Source: GW2011-AR15 sp964512765 (lineage in GTDB: Archaea; Nanobdellota; Nanobdellia; Woesearchaeales; GW2011-AR15). Taken from it: a stretch of 37,470 bases of DNA. The translations under genes were made by a program, and so were the position numbers. Under the pieces are notes generated by a model. That model saw nothing but the letters and a program-made list of their open reading frames with translations, was not told the origin of the DNA and made no database searches. Each line of letters opens with the position of its first letter. Position 1 is the stretch's first letter. The stretch spans positions 1-37,470 of the forward strand of contig CAZEKF010000015.1 in NCBI GenBank assembly GCA_964512765.1, read 5' to 3'. Of this stretch, positions 1-8,379 are shown piece by piece.

Positions 1-37
1 CCAATTCATCTGCGGGTCTAACAGACCTGCAGTATTC

Positions 38-997
38 TTGGCGGAGAATAAAAAAATACTCTACCAACTCGAGAAAAACTGTCGACAACCATTATCACAG
101 ATAGGTAAAAAAGTTGGTCTTTCTAGAGAAGTGGTTAGTTATAGAATAAAACAGTTAGAAAAAAAAGAAGTTATTCCATATTATTTGACTGTTGTTGATT
201 ATGTAAAACTAGGGTATACATTTTGTAGAGTATGGTTCAAATACAACATAGTTAGTAAAGAAATTGAAAACAAAATAATTGAATTTGCAAAAGAAAGTCC
301 TTACATTAATTGGGTAGCCATAGGCGACGGCCTTTATAATATGGTATTGGTATATCTAGTAAAAAATATTAACACAATTGAAGATGAATTTGATAAATTT
401 CAGTATATGTTTGGAAAATATATTGTAGATTTTGTTCCAAGTACAGCATTCAAAATATATCACTTTAAACATTCTTATTTGTATAAAAATCATGATCGAA
501 CTCCTGTTGTTGTTGGCGGTCATGAAAATCAAGAATTAAGTATTAGTGATAAAAGAATCTTGGATATATTAGTAGAAAATCCAAGAATTAATTTTGTAAA
601 GTTATCACAAGAATTAAGAATTTCAGCAAAAACAATTTCAAAAAAAGTTGAAAATATGATGAGAAAAGGGATAATAAAACAATTTAAAGCAAAAATTAAC
701 ACAAATGTACTTGGATATGAACATCAAAAAGTTTTGTTATATTTAAGAAACCAGACAAAGGAAAAAGTCAATGCAATTATTAATTATTTAAAACATGAAG
801 ACAGAGTTATTTTTATCACAAAACCTTTTTCTATCGCGGGCCTTGAATTTGAAATGATTGTGAAAAGTAAAAGAGAAATATATGAATTCTTAAGAATGTT
901 AATGGAACAGTTCCCACAAACAATACGAGACTATAATGTTTGTTTAATTTATAGTGAGCCATTAAGTAAATATTTATGTCAAGACGATTCTTTATAA
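38..997 (+). CDS. Lrp/AsnC-like regulator with two HTH domains, probably 5'-truncated
   Basis: A predicted transcriptional regulator. Residues about 4-45 form an AsnC-type helix-turn-helix (QPLSQIGKKVGLSREVVSYR), and residues about 168-215 form a second one (RINFVKLSQELRISAKTISK), each followed by an alpha/beta stretch that may be a ligand-sensing or dimer domain. So this is a duplicated Lrp-like unit, about twice the length of a normal Lrp protein. Regulators of this family usually sense amino acids or other small molecules, but no ligand can be named here. The start used is a TTG with no clear Shine-Dalgarno sequence. The frame stays open to base 2, so the true start may lie outside the window. 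It converges on the next gene with a 6-base overlap. The class is fairly sure; the target genes are unknown. Confidence 0.8.
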   Translation: MAENKKILYQLEKNCRQPLSQIGKKVGLSREVVSYRIKQLEKKEVIPYYLTVVDYVKLGYTFCRVWFKYNIVSKEIENKIIEFAKESPYINWVAIGDGLYNMVLVYLVKNINTIEDEFDKFQYMFGKYIVDFVPSTAFKIYHFKHSYLYKNHDRTPVVVGGHENQELSISDKRILDILVENPRINFVKLSQELRISAKTISKKVENMMRKGIIKQFKAKINTNVLGYEHQKVLLYLRNQTKEKVNAIINYLKHEDRVIFITKPFSIAGLEFEMIVKSKREIYEFLRMLMEQFPQTIRDYNVCLIYSEPLSKYLCQDDSL

Positions 998-2488
998 AAG
1001 AGTAGAATGTTTTGGAACTGCAAGTAGTGTATGATTATAACAATGTTCACTGCCATGTTCCACTACTCTTCCATCCACAACCCAATATCCCACATTATTA
1101 AGTATTTCTTTTGTTTGAGGAAGACAAGGTCTAACTGAAATCATACAAGGATGCCCACCCCCAAGGTCAACGTCATACAAATTATCTCCAAAATCATCAG
1201 CAACAATTTTTGCTCCATATAGAGTAACAGGCATATCTGCAATTTCTACAAGATGTTCCAAAGGATTATTTCTAATTTCGTCCATTGTTAAATCTTCTCT
1301 TGGAAATTCAAGTATTGCATACATAGAATGATCTAATCTACCATTTGGTAGTTCATGGCTTGAGTCACCATAAAATGCGTCACCAAAAATCATCATTGCT
1401 AATTTAAAAATTTGTGAACTCATTCCTTGATAATGTACCATTTGTTGCTCAACATATCTCTTAAAACCACGACTTAATCTTGGTTGATTGCAGAAATCAT
1501 AAGGTAAACTTAAAAAGCCAGAAGTAATAGCTTTTGATAATACTTCTGTTGGTAAAGCTCTTTCTGACAATAGTAACGGACCAACATTTCTTATAGCAGG
1601 TATCAGATCTTGTAATACTTCTCCAGGCAAATCATTACCTGTGCCATCCAACATACTTACTATTGTGTGCAATCCATCTACTTTATTTAATGCATGTTTA
1701 AACTTACTCTTTTCTAGTAATCTATGATACAGAGCTGTCAAACCTGTAATTTCCTTTGCTTGGCCTTCCATAATCGCTAGTGACATTTGTGTCAATGGAC
1801 GACTGCCTTCTGCCATAAAAATATAATCAAGTTTTTCAGCAGGCAATAACTCTGCATCATATAATCCTTCCAATAATAGTCGAAAAACACGTCCTGGACC
1901 TGGTCCCATATCAAACCATGCGTCCACTTGACGTTCGCAATCTTCCTTTAAGTATAAACTCATTAACGTAAATAAATTTGAAACTTGAAATAATTTTGAT
2001 TCAGGCATGCTAAATTCATCAATACCCATAGTTTCCACATATAACTGTGCTTTTTCTTTGGAAGGACGATTTGTTTTATGTGTACCTCCAAGTGCCCATC
2101 CAGGAAGCGGAAATAGTGTTTCTACTTCCATTGTTCGTAAATTTAATGCAATGGTTGTTTTTGAAATTGTTTCTTGGGCAACTATAGCTCTTCTTGTATC
2201 ATCAATAAGTTCAGCAACTAACTCTGGATTTTCATAATTATTTAAAAAAAATCTCATCATAGCTTGGTAAGCAGGATGTTGGCCTCTTAAATCACTATGT
2301 CTTAATGCTCTAGTATGACTACGACGTAATCTAGCCAGAGCCCTGTATGCTTTCTGACCCCCTCCTAAATGATCAAAAAGGTTTCTATGTAGCAAAAGAA
2401 AATTATCACCTGCTGTCGGGTCTTCAAAAAAAGTATCTAATTCTCTTGCAATATTCCAATGATCAAGTGTTTTTCTATGATTTATCAT
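992..2488 (-). CDS. Unknown ~500-residue protein with methyltransferase-like glycine motif
   Basis: I do not recognise the family. Counting from an alternative GTG start at 2497, residues 196-202 read DMGPGPG, which resembles motif I of Rossmann-fold SAM-dependent methyltransferases. An acidic residue follows at about 230 (MAEGS), where such enzymes have the ribose-binding acid. The rest has no familiar motif apart from a glycine-rich stretch near the C-terminus (VDLGGGHP). There is no signal peptide or membrane segment. Its composition is unusual for this window: rich in Leu, Arg, His, Gly, Met and Pro, and poor in Lys and Asn, which dominate the neighbours. This may point to horizontal transfer or strong functional constraint. 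The ATG at 2488 is preferred to the GTG nine bases upstream, but the choice is not certain. Confidence 0.6.
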   Translation of the reverse strand: MINHRKTLDHWNIARELDTFFEDPTAGDNFLLLHRNLFDHLGGGQKAYRALARLRRSHTRALRHSDLRGQHPAYQAMMRFFLNNYENPELVAELIDDTRRAIVAQETISKTTIALNLRTMEVETLFPLPGWALGGTHKTNRPSKEKAQLYVETMGIDEFSMPESKLFQVSNLFTLMSLYLKEDCERQVDAWFDMGPGPGRVFRLLLEGLYDAELLPAEKLDYIFMAEGSRPLTQMSLAIMEGQAKEITGLTALYHRLLEKSKFKHALNKVDGLHTIVSMLDGTGNDLPGEVLQDLIPAIRNVGPLLLSERALPTEVLSKAITSGFLSLPYDFCNQPRLSRGFKRYVEQQMVHYQGMSSQIFKLAMMIFGDAFYGDSSHELPNGRLDHSMYAILEFPREDLTMDEIRNNPLEHLVEIADMPVTLYGAKIVADDFGDNLYDVDLGGGHPCMISVRPCLPQTKEILNNVGYWVVDGRVVEHGSEHCYNHTLLAVPKHSTLL

Positions 2489-2497
2489 AAGCCTCAC

Positions 2498-2780
2498 TAA
2501 CTAAATTGCATAAACTGTAATGAAATAGTAATAAGTATTTAAAACCTTATAAAATTGTAACTTAAAAATAGTAAATGTGTTTGTAGATGTTTTTACGAAA
2601 AAATAATTATATGTTATAAAATTTATATTTCTGTAAAAATAACAAATAAATACTTATAAAACAATAGAAAAAAACTCAATTTAATTAATAACAAACAAAA
2701 ACATAAAAAATAATAAGAAAAAAATAATTACTGACAAACAAAAACCTCAAAAAAAGGTTTTTGAAGTTCAGAATAACAAG
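2498..2780. other. AT-rich intergenic region, no gene seen
   Basis: This is the largest gene-free stretch. It is very AT-rich with long A runs. A TTTAAATAC element on the minus strand near 2535-2545 is a possible TATA box for the 501-residue protein gene. A hairpin at 2740-2762 serves the lipoprotein gene that ends at 2781. I see no ORF or RNA gene in the rest. Confidence 0.5.
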
Positions 2781-2786
2781 TTATTC
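2740..2786 (-). terminator. Candidate terminator hairpins after the Ig-like lipoprotein gene
   Basis: AAAAACC (2740-2746) and GGTTTTT (2756-2762) form a 7-bp stem. GAATAAC (2771-2777) and GTTATTC (2780-2786) form a second stem that overlaps the stop codon of the minus-strand gene. T-rich sequence follows on the minus strand. Termination is inferred from position and form. Confidence 0.45.
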
Positions 2787-4172
2787 TAAACACTCAAAAC
2801 AAGGCCAGTTATTCATTTCAAAACTTATTCTTTCGCTTGTTGAATCTTTACCATCGCTTACTGTCACTGTTACTGTTTTCAGTCCGCCTTTATCTCCGTA
2901 ACTAACAACTTTTGAAGGCAGGTCCATGTATCCTGAATAGAATACACTAATTTCATCACCGTCAGGATCACTTGCTTCTAATGCTAGGTTAATTGTAACT
3001 TTGTCTCCAGGTTTTCTTAACTCAACATATTCTGGGTTAACTGATAATGATTCTATAACAGGCGGTGTGTTTTTCTTTAACACTTCAATTAAAACTTCGC
3101 TTTCAACTGTGTTAACACCGTCTGATGCCAAGACTTGTACAACATACGCACCTGCATCTCCTCTCTTAGTTTGCCATTCACCATCTTCATCCAATGGCCT
3201 TGAGAAAGTAATTTCTACTTTATCACCGTCTGCGTCAACTGCTTCTGCGTCAATTTCAACAAGATCTTCTTCAGTTACTTCAATTCGAGCATCGTTTAAT
3301 ACTGTTAGTTCAGGTTTTCTATTAACATCACTAACAACAACTTTAACAGTTTTTGACACAATTTCTTGGCCATCGTCTGCTCTTATTGTAACCTCATAGT
3401 TACCAGCATCATCATAATCTGTCTGGTAAGTTTTTGAACTCATCCATCCTGAGTATAACACAACAACTTCGTCACCGTCTTCATCATAAACATCAGGGTT
3501 AATCTTTACTAGATCACCTTCGTCAAACTTAAGAACATCTCCAATGTTAATCACAGGTGGTTTGTTAGCTGGTAAGATTGTAACTGTAAACTGTTTTGGT
3601 ACAAAAGAATCTTTACCATCTGTTGCAGTAACAATTAATGAATAAAATCCTTCATCTCCTACTTCTGTCTGCCACATACCCTTTTCATCAAATGGAACTG
3701 TGTATTCCAAAGTAACTTCGTCACCGTCAGGGTCCATTACATATGGTTTTAAATCTACTAAATCGCCTTCAACAGCTGTAATATCAACTTCTTCAGGTTC
3801 TTCTAATATTAATTCAGGTTCCTCTTCAGTTACTTCTTCTTCAACAACCTCTTCCACAACTTCTTCCTCAATCTCTTCTTCCACAACTTCTTCAGTTGGT
3901 TCTTCTGTAACTTCAGCTTCCTCTTCAGTTACTTCTTCCTCAAGAACTTCTGCTTCTGGCTCTTCTTCAGGAGTTTCTTCACCAAGAATCTCAGCTAATA
4001 ACTCTTCAAGCTCTTCATCTGTAAGTTCTTCAGGTTCTCCTGAACCTTCTTCAACAACTTCTGGTTCACCAACAACTTCTCCTGTTGGCTCGTACGGTTG
4101 ATACGTAGTGCACGCACTAACTAATAAAACCAGTATCATAGATATAACTAGAGCAATATTTCTTTTATTCAT
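2781..4172 (-). CDS. Lipoprotein with acidic stalk and four Ig-like (cadherin/PKD-like) repeats
   Basis: A predicted surface protein. The N-terminus MNKRNIALVISMILVLLV ends in the lipobox LVSAC, so the Cys could be lipidated by the Lgt encoded nearby. About 90 residues of Glu/Val/Thr-rich, highly acidic stalk follow. Four repeats of about 80 residues come next, each with a D-x-D-G-D-x-(V/I) calcium-binding-like motif, a Y/F-rich middle and a DG(K/Q/V)-type strand followed by V/I-rich strands. The last residues include two Cys (WPCFECLE). Such repeats usually act in adhesion or as spacers. The ATG at 4172 is chosen because the minus strand has GGAGGGG seven bases upstream; an in-frame ATG 18 bases further up overlaps that ribosome site. 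It is divergent from the transglutaminase-like gene. Confidence 0.8.
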   Translation of the reverse strand: MNKRNIALVISMILVLLVSACTTYQPYEPTGEVVGEPEVVEEGSGEPEELTDEELEELLAEILGEETPEEEPEAEVLEEEVTEEEAEVTEEPTEEVVEEEIEEEVVEEVVEEEVTEEEPELILEEPEEVDITAVEGDLVDLKPYVMDPDGDEVTLEYTVPFDEKGMWQTEVGDEGFYSLIVTATDGKDSFVPKQFTVTILPANKPPVINIGDVLKFDEGDLVKINPDVYDEDGDEVVVLYSGWMSSKTYQTDYDDAGNYEVTIRADDGQEIVSKTVKVVVSDVNRKPELTVLNDARIEVTEEDLVEIDAEAVDADGDKVEITFSRPLDEDGEWQTKRGDAGAYVVQVLASDGVNTVESEVLIEVLKKNTPPVIESLSVNPEYVELRKPGDKVTINLALEASDPDGDEISVFYSGYMDLPSKVVSYGDKGGLKTVTVTVSDGKDSTSERISFEMNNWPCFECLE

Positions 4173-4292
4173 AAAAAATCCCCCTCCCATCTTAAAGTAA
4201 TAAATATTTGTTACTCTTCTTAAATGTTAACTAGTATAAATACTTTACGATTTAAGGAAAAAGATATAAACAGATCTGACTCTCGAGATATA
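4173..4292. promoter_or_regulatory. Divergent promoter region: SD-led lipoprotein and leaderless transglutaminase-like gene
   Basis: On the plus strand GATATAAA at 4263-4270 lies about 26 bases before the ATG at 4293, the spacing expected for a leaderless archaeal transcript. A second TATA-like TATAAATAC lies near 4235-4243. On the minus strand a TATTTATTAC-type element near 4196-4206 and the strong GGAGGGG ribosome site serve the lipoprotein gene. The two genes therefore use different modes of translation start. Confidence 0.55.
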
Positions 4293-6275
4293 ATGAAAAA
4301 GATAGTTTGTTTTTTGATATTTGTTTTTATTTTATCTCAAGTAGCGGCACAATCAAATGACATATTCAATGCAGAATCCTTGTTATTAGAAGTAACAATG
4401 AACTCTGATTTTACTTTAGAAGGTAGTTCAGATAGCCAGATTGAGTTTGTGACAGCTAAGTTTAATTTTTACCCAATAGAAAATTATAACCAAGAAGTTA
4501 TATCAATTGAAACATATCCTGAATCTGAGTTTAAAAAAGATTATTATGAATTTAAATGGAACAATCCGCAACTAACTAAATATTCTTATAACCTAAAAAC
4601 AAAAGTAAAGACTTATAACAAATTTCTTAAAGTAAAAGAAAAGGTTAAATTTCCAATAACTGAGTTAGATCCTGACCTTGAAGAATATGTTCAAAAAACT
4701 GATAAGATTGATATTAATGAAGACATTATTTTACAAGCATCAACATTAGCACAGGGTGAAGATGATTTATACCAAGTTGTTTTTAACCTTGCAACATGGA
4801 CTAAACAAAACATTAATTATAGTCTAACTACATTCACAAGTGAAGCTAGCCAGAAAGCGTCCTGGGTATTAGAAAATAAGTATGGTGTTTGTGACGAACT
4901 AACTAATTTGTTCATTGCAATGTGCCGTTCTTTGAACATACCTGCCAGGTTTGTTTCTGGAATATCATACACTAACTCTGAACTATTTACAGAAGAATGG
5001 GGTTTACACGGTTGGGCAGAAGTGTATTTTCCTGATTATGGCTGGGTAAGTTTTGACCCTACCTACGGCCAGTACGGTTACGTAGACGCAGGACATGTTA
5101 AATTACGTGATTCTTTTGATTCAGATAAAACAAGTACAAAATTTGAATGGCTTGGTAATAATGTTGATCTTAACCCTGGTTTAATAGATAACCAAGTTAT
5201 TGTTCTTGATGAAGGTGATAAAATACATAACTATGTTGACATTGAACTTAGTCAAATTGGTAATGAAGTTGACTTTGGATCATATAATTTAATAGAAGCT
5301 AACCTGAAAAATAAAATGGATTACTACGTAACATTTGAACTAGCTCTAAGCAAATCACAAGAACTTGAATTAATTGATGATAGAATAAAGTTTGTTTTGT
5401 TAGAACCAAACAAAGAAAAGTCTGTGTATTGGATTGTAAAGGTTAGCGATGATTTGAAAAAACATTATGTTTACACGTTTCCAATTGAAGCGTTTAGTTC
5501 ACTAGGATATTCTGATAAAAGTAATTTTGACTCATCTGAACGGTCTGTTAAATATGAATATGACCAAATAATGTCTCTGTTAAATAATATGAAGGAAGAA
5601 GAACAGAAAGTGTATTCAAAAAATATTGAACTAAAGTGCAGTTATCCAAATCTAACATATGTGAACGATACTATAAATGTTAATTGTAATGTAGTCAATA
5701 AAGGTAATGTGTTATTAAACAACCTAAATGTGTGTTTAGTTAAAGATTGTGAAAAAATTAACCTGGGTATTAGTCAAACAAAAGAAATAATATTTGATAA
5801 ACAGTTTACCCAAATAGGTGAACAAGTATTAACAGTATCTACAAAAAATGGTGAAGTAAGCAAGTATGAACAATTAAAAATAACAGTTGAAGGATATCCT
5901 AACTTTGAAATTTTAAATATCACTTATCCTGAAACTCTTGACTTTGGTCCAGAGTTTAATGTTATGTTTGAGTTAGAAAAAGTTGAGTTTACTAACCCTG
6001 AAAATGTAAATGTAGTATTTGCATTTAACAACATGGAAACAAGTTGGCAGTTTGATGAAATTGAATCAAGACAAGGATTTACTGTTAACCTTGATAAAAG
6101 CATTCTTGATCCAAAAGATAATAAATTTGACATTACTGTTGAATTCTATGACAAAAATAATAAGAAATATGTGAAAACATATGAACAATCAGTTCCAATA
6201 AAAAATGTTGGCTTATTTGATAGAATAATGATGTTTTTCTATGGATTGGAAAGATGGATTGATGGTTTGTTTTAA
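4293..6275 (+). CDS. Secreted transglutaminase-like (papain-fold) protein
   Basis: The N-terminus MKKIVCFLIFVFILSQVAAQ looks like a Sec signal peptide with a cleavage site after AAQ and no lipobox. Residues about 150-260 carry the transglutaminase-like core with all three catalytic positions: Cys200 (KYGVCDEL), His239 (GLHGWAEVYFP) and Asp255 (WVSFDPT). This superfamily includes archaeal proteases and amidases as well as cross-linking enzymes, so the reaction is not certain. The remaining 400 residues look like beta-sandwich domains (for example PNLTYVNDTINVNCNVVN, with NxC pairs), and the C-terminus ends in a short hydrophobic helix near MMFFYGLERWIDGLF. The mature protein has 660 residues before processing. 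An upstream in-frame ATG at 4224 lies before the TATA box and is rejected. It probably acts outside the membrane together with the divergent Ig-like lipoprotein. Confidence 0.8.
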   Translation: MKKIVCFLIFVFILSQVAAQSNDIFNAESLLLEVTMNSDFTLEGSSDSQIEFVTAKFNFYPIENYNQEVISIETYPESEFKKDYYEFKWNNPQLTKYSYNLKTKVKTYNKFLKVKEKVKFPITELDPDLEEYVQKTDKIDINEDIILQASTLAQGEDDLYQVVFNLATWTKQNINYSLTTFTSEASQKASWVLENKYGVCDELTNLFIAMCRSLNIPARFVSGISYTNSELFTEEWGLHGWAEVYFPDYGWVSFDPTYGQYGYVDAGHVKLRDSFDSDKTSTKFEWLGNNVDLNPGLIDNQVIVLDEGDKIHNYVDIELSQIGNEVDFGSYNLIEANLKNKMDYYVTFELALSKSQELELIDDRIKFVLLEPNKEKSVYWIVKVSDDLKKHYVYTFPIEAFSSLGYSDKSNFDSSERSVKYEYDQIMSLLNNMKEEEQKVYSKNIELKCSYPNLTYVNDTINVNCNVVNKGNVLLNNLNVCLVKDCEKINLGISQTKEIIFDKQFTQIGEQVLTVSTKNGEVSKYEQLKITVEGYPNFEILNITYPETLDFGPEFNVMFELEKVEFTNPENVNVVFAFNNMETSWQFDEIESRQGFTVNLDKSILDPKDNKFDITVEFYDKNNKKYVKTYEQSVPIKNVGLFDRIMMFFYGLERWIDGLF

Positions 6276-6282
6276 AACAAAC

Positions 6283-6290
6283 CTATAAAT
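6283..6290 (+). promoter_or_regulatory. TATA box of lgt
   Basis: CTATAAAT is centred about 28 bases upstream of the lgt ATG at 6315, which fits a leaderless archaeal transcript. No Shine-Dalgarno sequence precedes the start. Confidence 0.55.
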
Positions 6291-6314
6291 ACCTCCTTTT
6301 CTTTACTAATTTCT

Positions 6315-7073
6315 ATGTTTGTTAATAATATTAATCCTGACTTGATTACTATCGGGTCTTTGTCAATAAGGTTCTACGGTATTGTTTACGCCCTAGGATT
6401 TCTATTAATAATTAAAATACTGTCAAAAGCAAAGATTAAAAATCTCAATAAAGAAAAAGCATCTGATTTAGTTATTTACGCTATGATATTTGGTTTAATT
6501 GGTGCAAGAATATTTCATGTAGTTAGCGATTTTCATTTATATCAAAATAATTTAGGGGGAATGTTTGCTATCTGGAACGGTGGTCTAGGATTTCAGGGTG
6601 GATTAATTGGTGGTGTATTAGCTATTTTCTTTTACTGTAGAAAACATAAAATAAACATTATGAAAATTCTTGACACTGTTGCTTTACCTTTCCCATTAAT
6701 AATCGCGTTTGGTAGAATTGCTAATTTCATTAACAGTGAACATATTGGATTTCCAACTGATTTACCATGGTGCGTTATTTATCAGAAAATTGATAACATA
6801 TGTAGGCATCCTGCTTCAATTTATCAGTCCCTATCACAGTTTATGTTGTTTGGTATTTTGCTGTTTTTAAGCAAAACAAAACTTAGTAAAAAAACAGGTT
6901 TTATATCCTGGTCGTTTATTACAGGATATGGTTTAATAAGGTTCTTCACTGATTTTTTCAGGTCGGATTATCATATATATTTATTAGGGTTAAGTCATAC
7001 ACAAGTAATTAATCTATTCATGTTCATATTTGGTATTTATAATTTACTCAAACTCAAAAAGGTGAAATCATGA
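6315..7073 (+). CDS. lgt: Prolipoprotein diacylglyceryl transferase, Lgt family
   Basis: In bacteria Lgt moves diacylglycerol from phosphatidylglycerol to the lipobox Cys of prolipoproteins. Family marks are clear: SIRFYGIVYALGF with Tyr21 and Tyr25; an NGGLGFQGGLIGG loop near residues 88-100; the Lgt signature GRIANFINSEHIG (Arg134, Asn137, Asn140, Glu142); and RHPASIYQ near 164-171, matching the bacterial RHPxQLYE. About seven hydrophobic segments and a length of 252 residues fit the family. The His of the E. coli HGG loop is replaced by Gln94, but this position also varies among bacteria. Archaeal lipids are ether-linked, so the donor must differ or bacterial-type lipids must be available. 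It overlaps tpiA by 4 bases (ATGA). Four lipobox proteins lie in this window. Confidence 0.88.
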   Translation: MFVNNINPDLITIGSLSIRFYGIVYALGFLLIIKILSKAKIKNLNKEKASDLVIYAMIFGLIGARIFHVVSDFHLYQNNLGGMFAIWNGGLGFQGGLIGGVLAIFFYCRKHKINIMKILDTVALPFPLIIAFGRIANFINSEHIGFPTDLPWCVIYQKIDNICRHPASIYQSLSQFMLFGILLFLSKTKLSKKTGFISWSFITGYGLIRFFTDFFRSDYHIYLLGLSHTQVINLFMFIFGIYNLLKLKKVKS

Positions 7074-7810
7074 GAAAAAAGTTTGTAGCTGGTAACTGGA
7101 AAATGCATAAAACTTCTAAGGAAGCATTATCATACATTAAAGAGTTCAAACAATTAGTTAATGATGTTAAAGATTGTGACATTGTACTGTGTGTTCCGTT
7201 TACATTATTATCTTTGATAAAAAATGAGTGTAAAGGTACTAACATTAAATTAGGTGCTCAGAATGTTTTTTATGAAAGTCAAGGAGCATACACTGGTGAA
7301 GTATCTCCTTTTATGGTAAAAGATTATGCAGATTATGTTTTGATAGGTCATTCTGAAAGAAGAAAGTATTTTAATGAAACTAATGAGGTTATAAACAAAA
7401 AAATTAAAGCTGCATTAAAAAATAATCTAAAAGTTATATTCTGCCTAGGTGAAACGTTAGATCAAAGAAAAAGTAACCAAACAAATTCTGTTATTGAAAC
7501 GCAACTTAGAGACAGTCTTGAGGGAATTAAAGATTTGAATAATATTGTGATTGCATACGAACCTGTCTGGGCTATTGGAACAGGTAACACTGCAACACCT
7601 GACCAAACTGAAGAAGTTCATGCATTCTTAAGGAAGTTAGTTGAAAAAGTATTTGACAAAAAAACCGCTGATACTGTAAGAATCATTTACGGCGGTTCAG
7701 TTAACCCTGACAACGCATCTTCAATCTTAGAAATGCCTAACATTGACGGATGTTTGCCAGGCGGTGCTAGTTTGGACTCAAAGAAATTAGAAAAAATAAT
7801 TAAATCTTAA
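7070..7810 (+). CDS. tpiA: Triosephosphate isomerase
   Basis: It interconverts dihydroxyacetone phosphate and glyceraldehyde 3-phosphate in glycolysis and gluconeogenesis. The catalytic residues are all present: Lys11 in AGNWKMHKT, His94 in LIGHSERRKYF, and Glu164 in AYEPVWAIGTGNT, whose loop-6 hinge is intact. The phosphate-binding IIYGGSVNPDNA and the closing DGCLPGGASLD motif follow. The length of 246 residues and the motifs are those of the bacterial/eukaryotic enzyme rather than the shorter archaeal form of about 225 residues. The usual LVGGASL motif reads LPGGASL. Its ATG overlaps the lgt stop, so the two are probably co-transcribed. It converges on the pilin-like gene with a 4-base overlap. 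Confidence 0.95.
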   Translation: MRKKFVAGNWKMHKTSKEALSYIKEFKQLVNDVKDCDIVLCVPFTLLSLIKNECKGTNIKLGAQNVFYESQGAYTGEVSPFMVKDYADYVLIGHSERRKYFNETNEVINKKIKAALKNNLKVIFCLGETLDQRKSNQTNSVIETQLRDSLEGIKDLNNIVIAYEPVWAIGTGNTATPDQTEEVHAFLRKLVEKVFDKKTADTVRIIYGGSVNPDNASSILEMPNIDGCLPGGASLDSKKLEKIIKS

Positions 7811-8379
7811 ACCACAGTAACACTAATTTGTTGCGTTGGACTGTACAATGACTTAGTAGAACCTGAACATTTATCAGAAGAATCTTCATCGCCGTCAAAA
7901 CACACATTAACATTAAACACATATGTGCCTGCATCTGATTTCTTAGGCGGTCTAATTGGAACTTCAATGGTTATATCGTCGTTGTTCTCTAGCTCAACCG
8001 TATCATAATCTGAGAATGTCCACTCTTCTGTGTCAATGCTTGTAATCATTTGACCGTCTTCTGTTTCGCCTCTTCTGAATTTCACTGTTAGCTTAAAATC
8101 TTTTGTCTCGCCATAGATATTGTTAACAATCACTCCAAAAGACGCAGTTTTACTTGTTTCTGTTTGTTTTTTAGTTTCAGGCACGCAAACTCTGTCACCT
8201 CTCTGGACACAGTTTTCTGCTTCAATTTCAAAATAATTAGGCAGGCCCATTCTTTCAACATCACTTACTCCAGCAAACAGTTTGTAAGTAAATACCAAAC
8301 CCAGGCTAAGAAGTACTACTCCGATTATTAAACCAACTAAGAAAGTAATGGATAACTCCATTCCTTTTTTATTAGTCAT
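7807..8379 (-). CDS. Type IV pilin/archaellin-like protein
   Basis: The N-terminus MTNKKGMELSITFLVGLI looks like a class III signal: a short basic leader, KKG with a possible prepilin-peptidase cut after Gly6, then a hydrophobic helix of about 25 residues. The rest (residues about 45-190) is a predicted beta-rich extracellular domain with two Cys pairs (ENCVQRGDRVCVP, and VCFDGDEDSSDKCSG). Archaeal prepilins of this kind are cut by PibD/EppA and assemble into pili. The first helix shares LSLGLxF-x2-K-x-F-x-G with the pilin-like protein at 8647-9192. It overlaps the upstream small membrane gene by 4 bases, so the three genes form an operon. A minor pilin or membrane-anchored protein is also possible. 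Confidence 0.65.
   Translation of the reverse strand: MTNKKGMELSITFLVGLIIGVVLLSLGLVFTYKLFAGVSDVERMGLPNYFEIEAENCVQRGDRVCVPETKKQTETSKTASFGVIVNNIYGETKDFKLTVKFRRGETEDGQMITSIDTEEWTFSDYDTVELENNDDITIEVPIRPPKKSDAGTYVFNVNVCFDGDEDSSDKCSGSTKSLYSPTQQISVTVV

Noticed and set aside
2007..2237. 76-codon ORF opposite the 501-residue gene
   Set aside because: It lies wholly inside a long, coherent gene on the other strand and has no start signal.
3700..4101. Ser-rich plus-strand ORF opposite the acidic stalk
   Set aside because: It is a mirror of the Glu-rich repeat coding (GAA/GAG read as TTC/CTC). The lipoprotein on the minus strand has a signal peptide, a ribosome site and clear domains.
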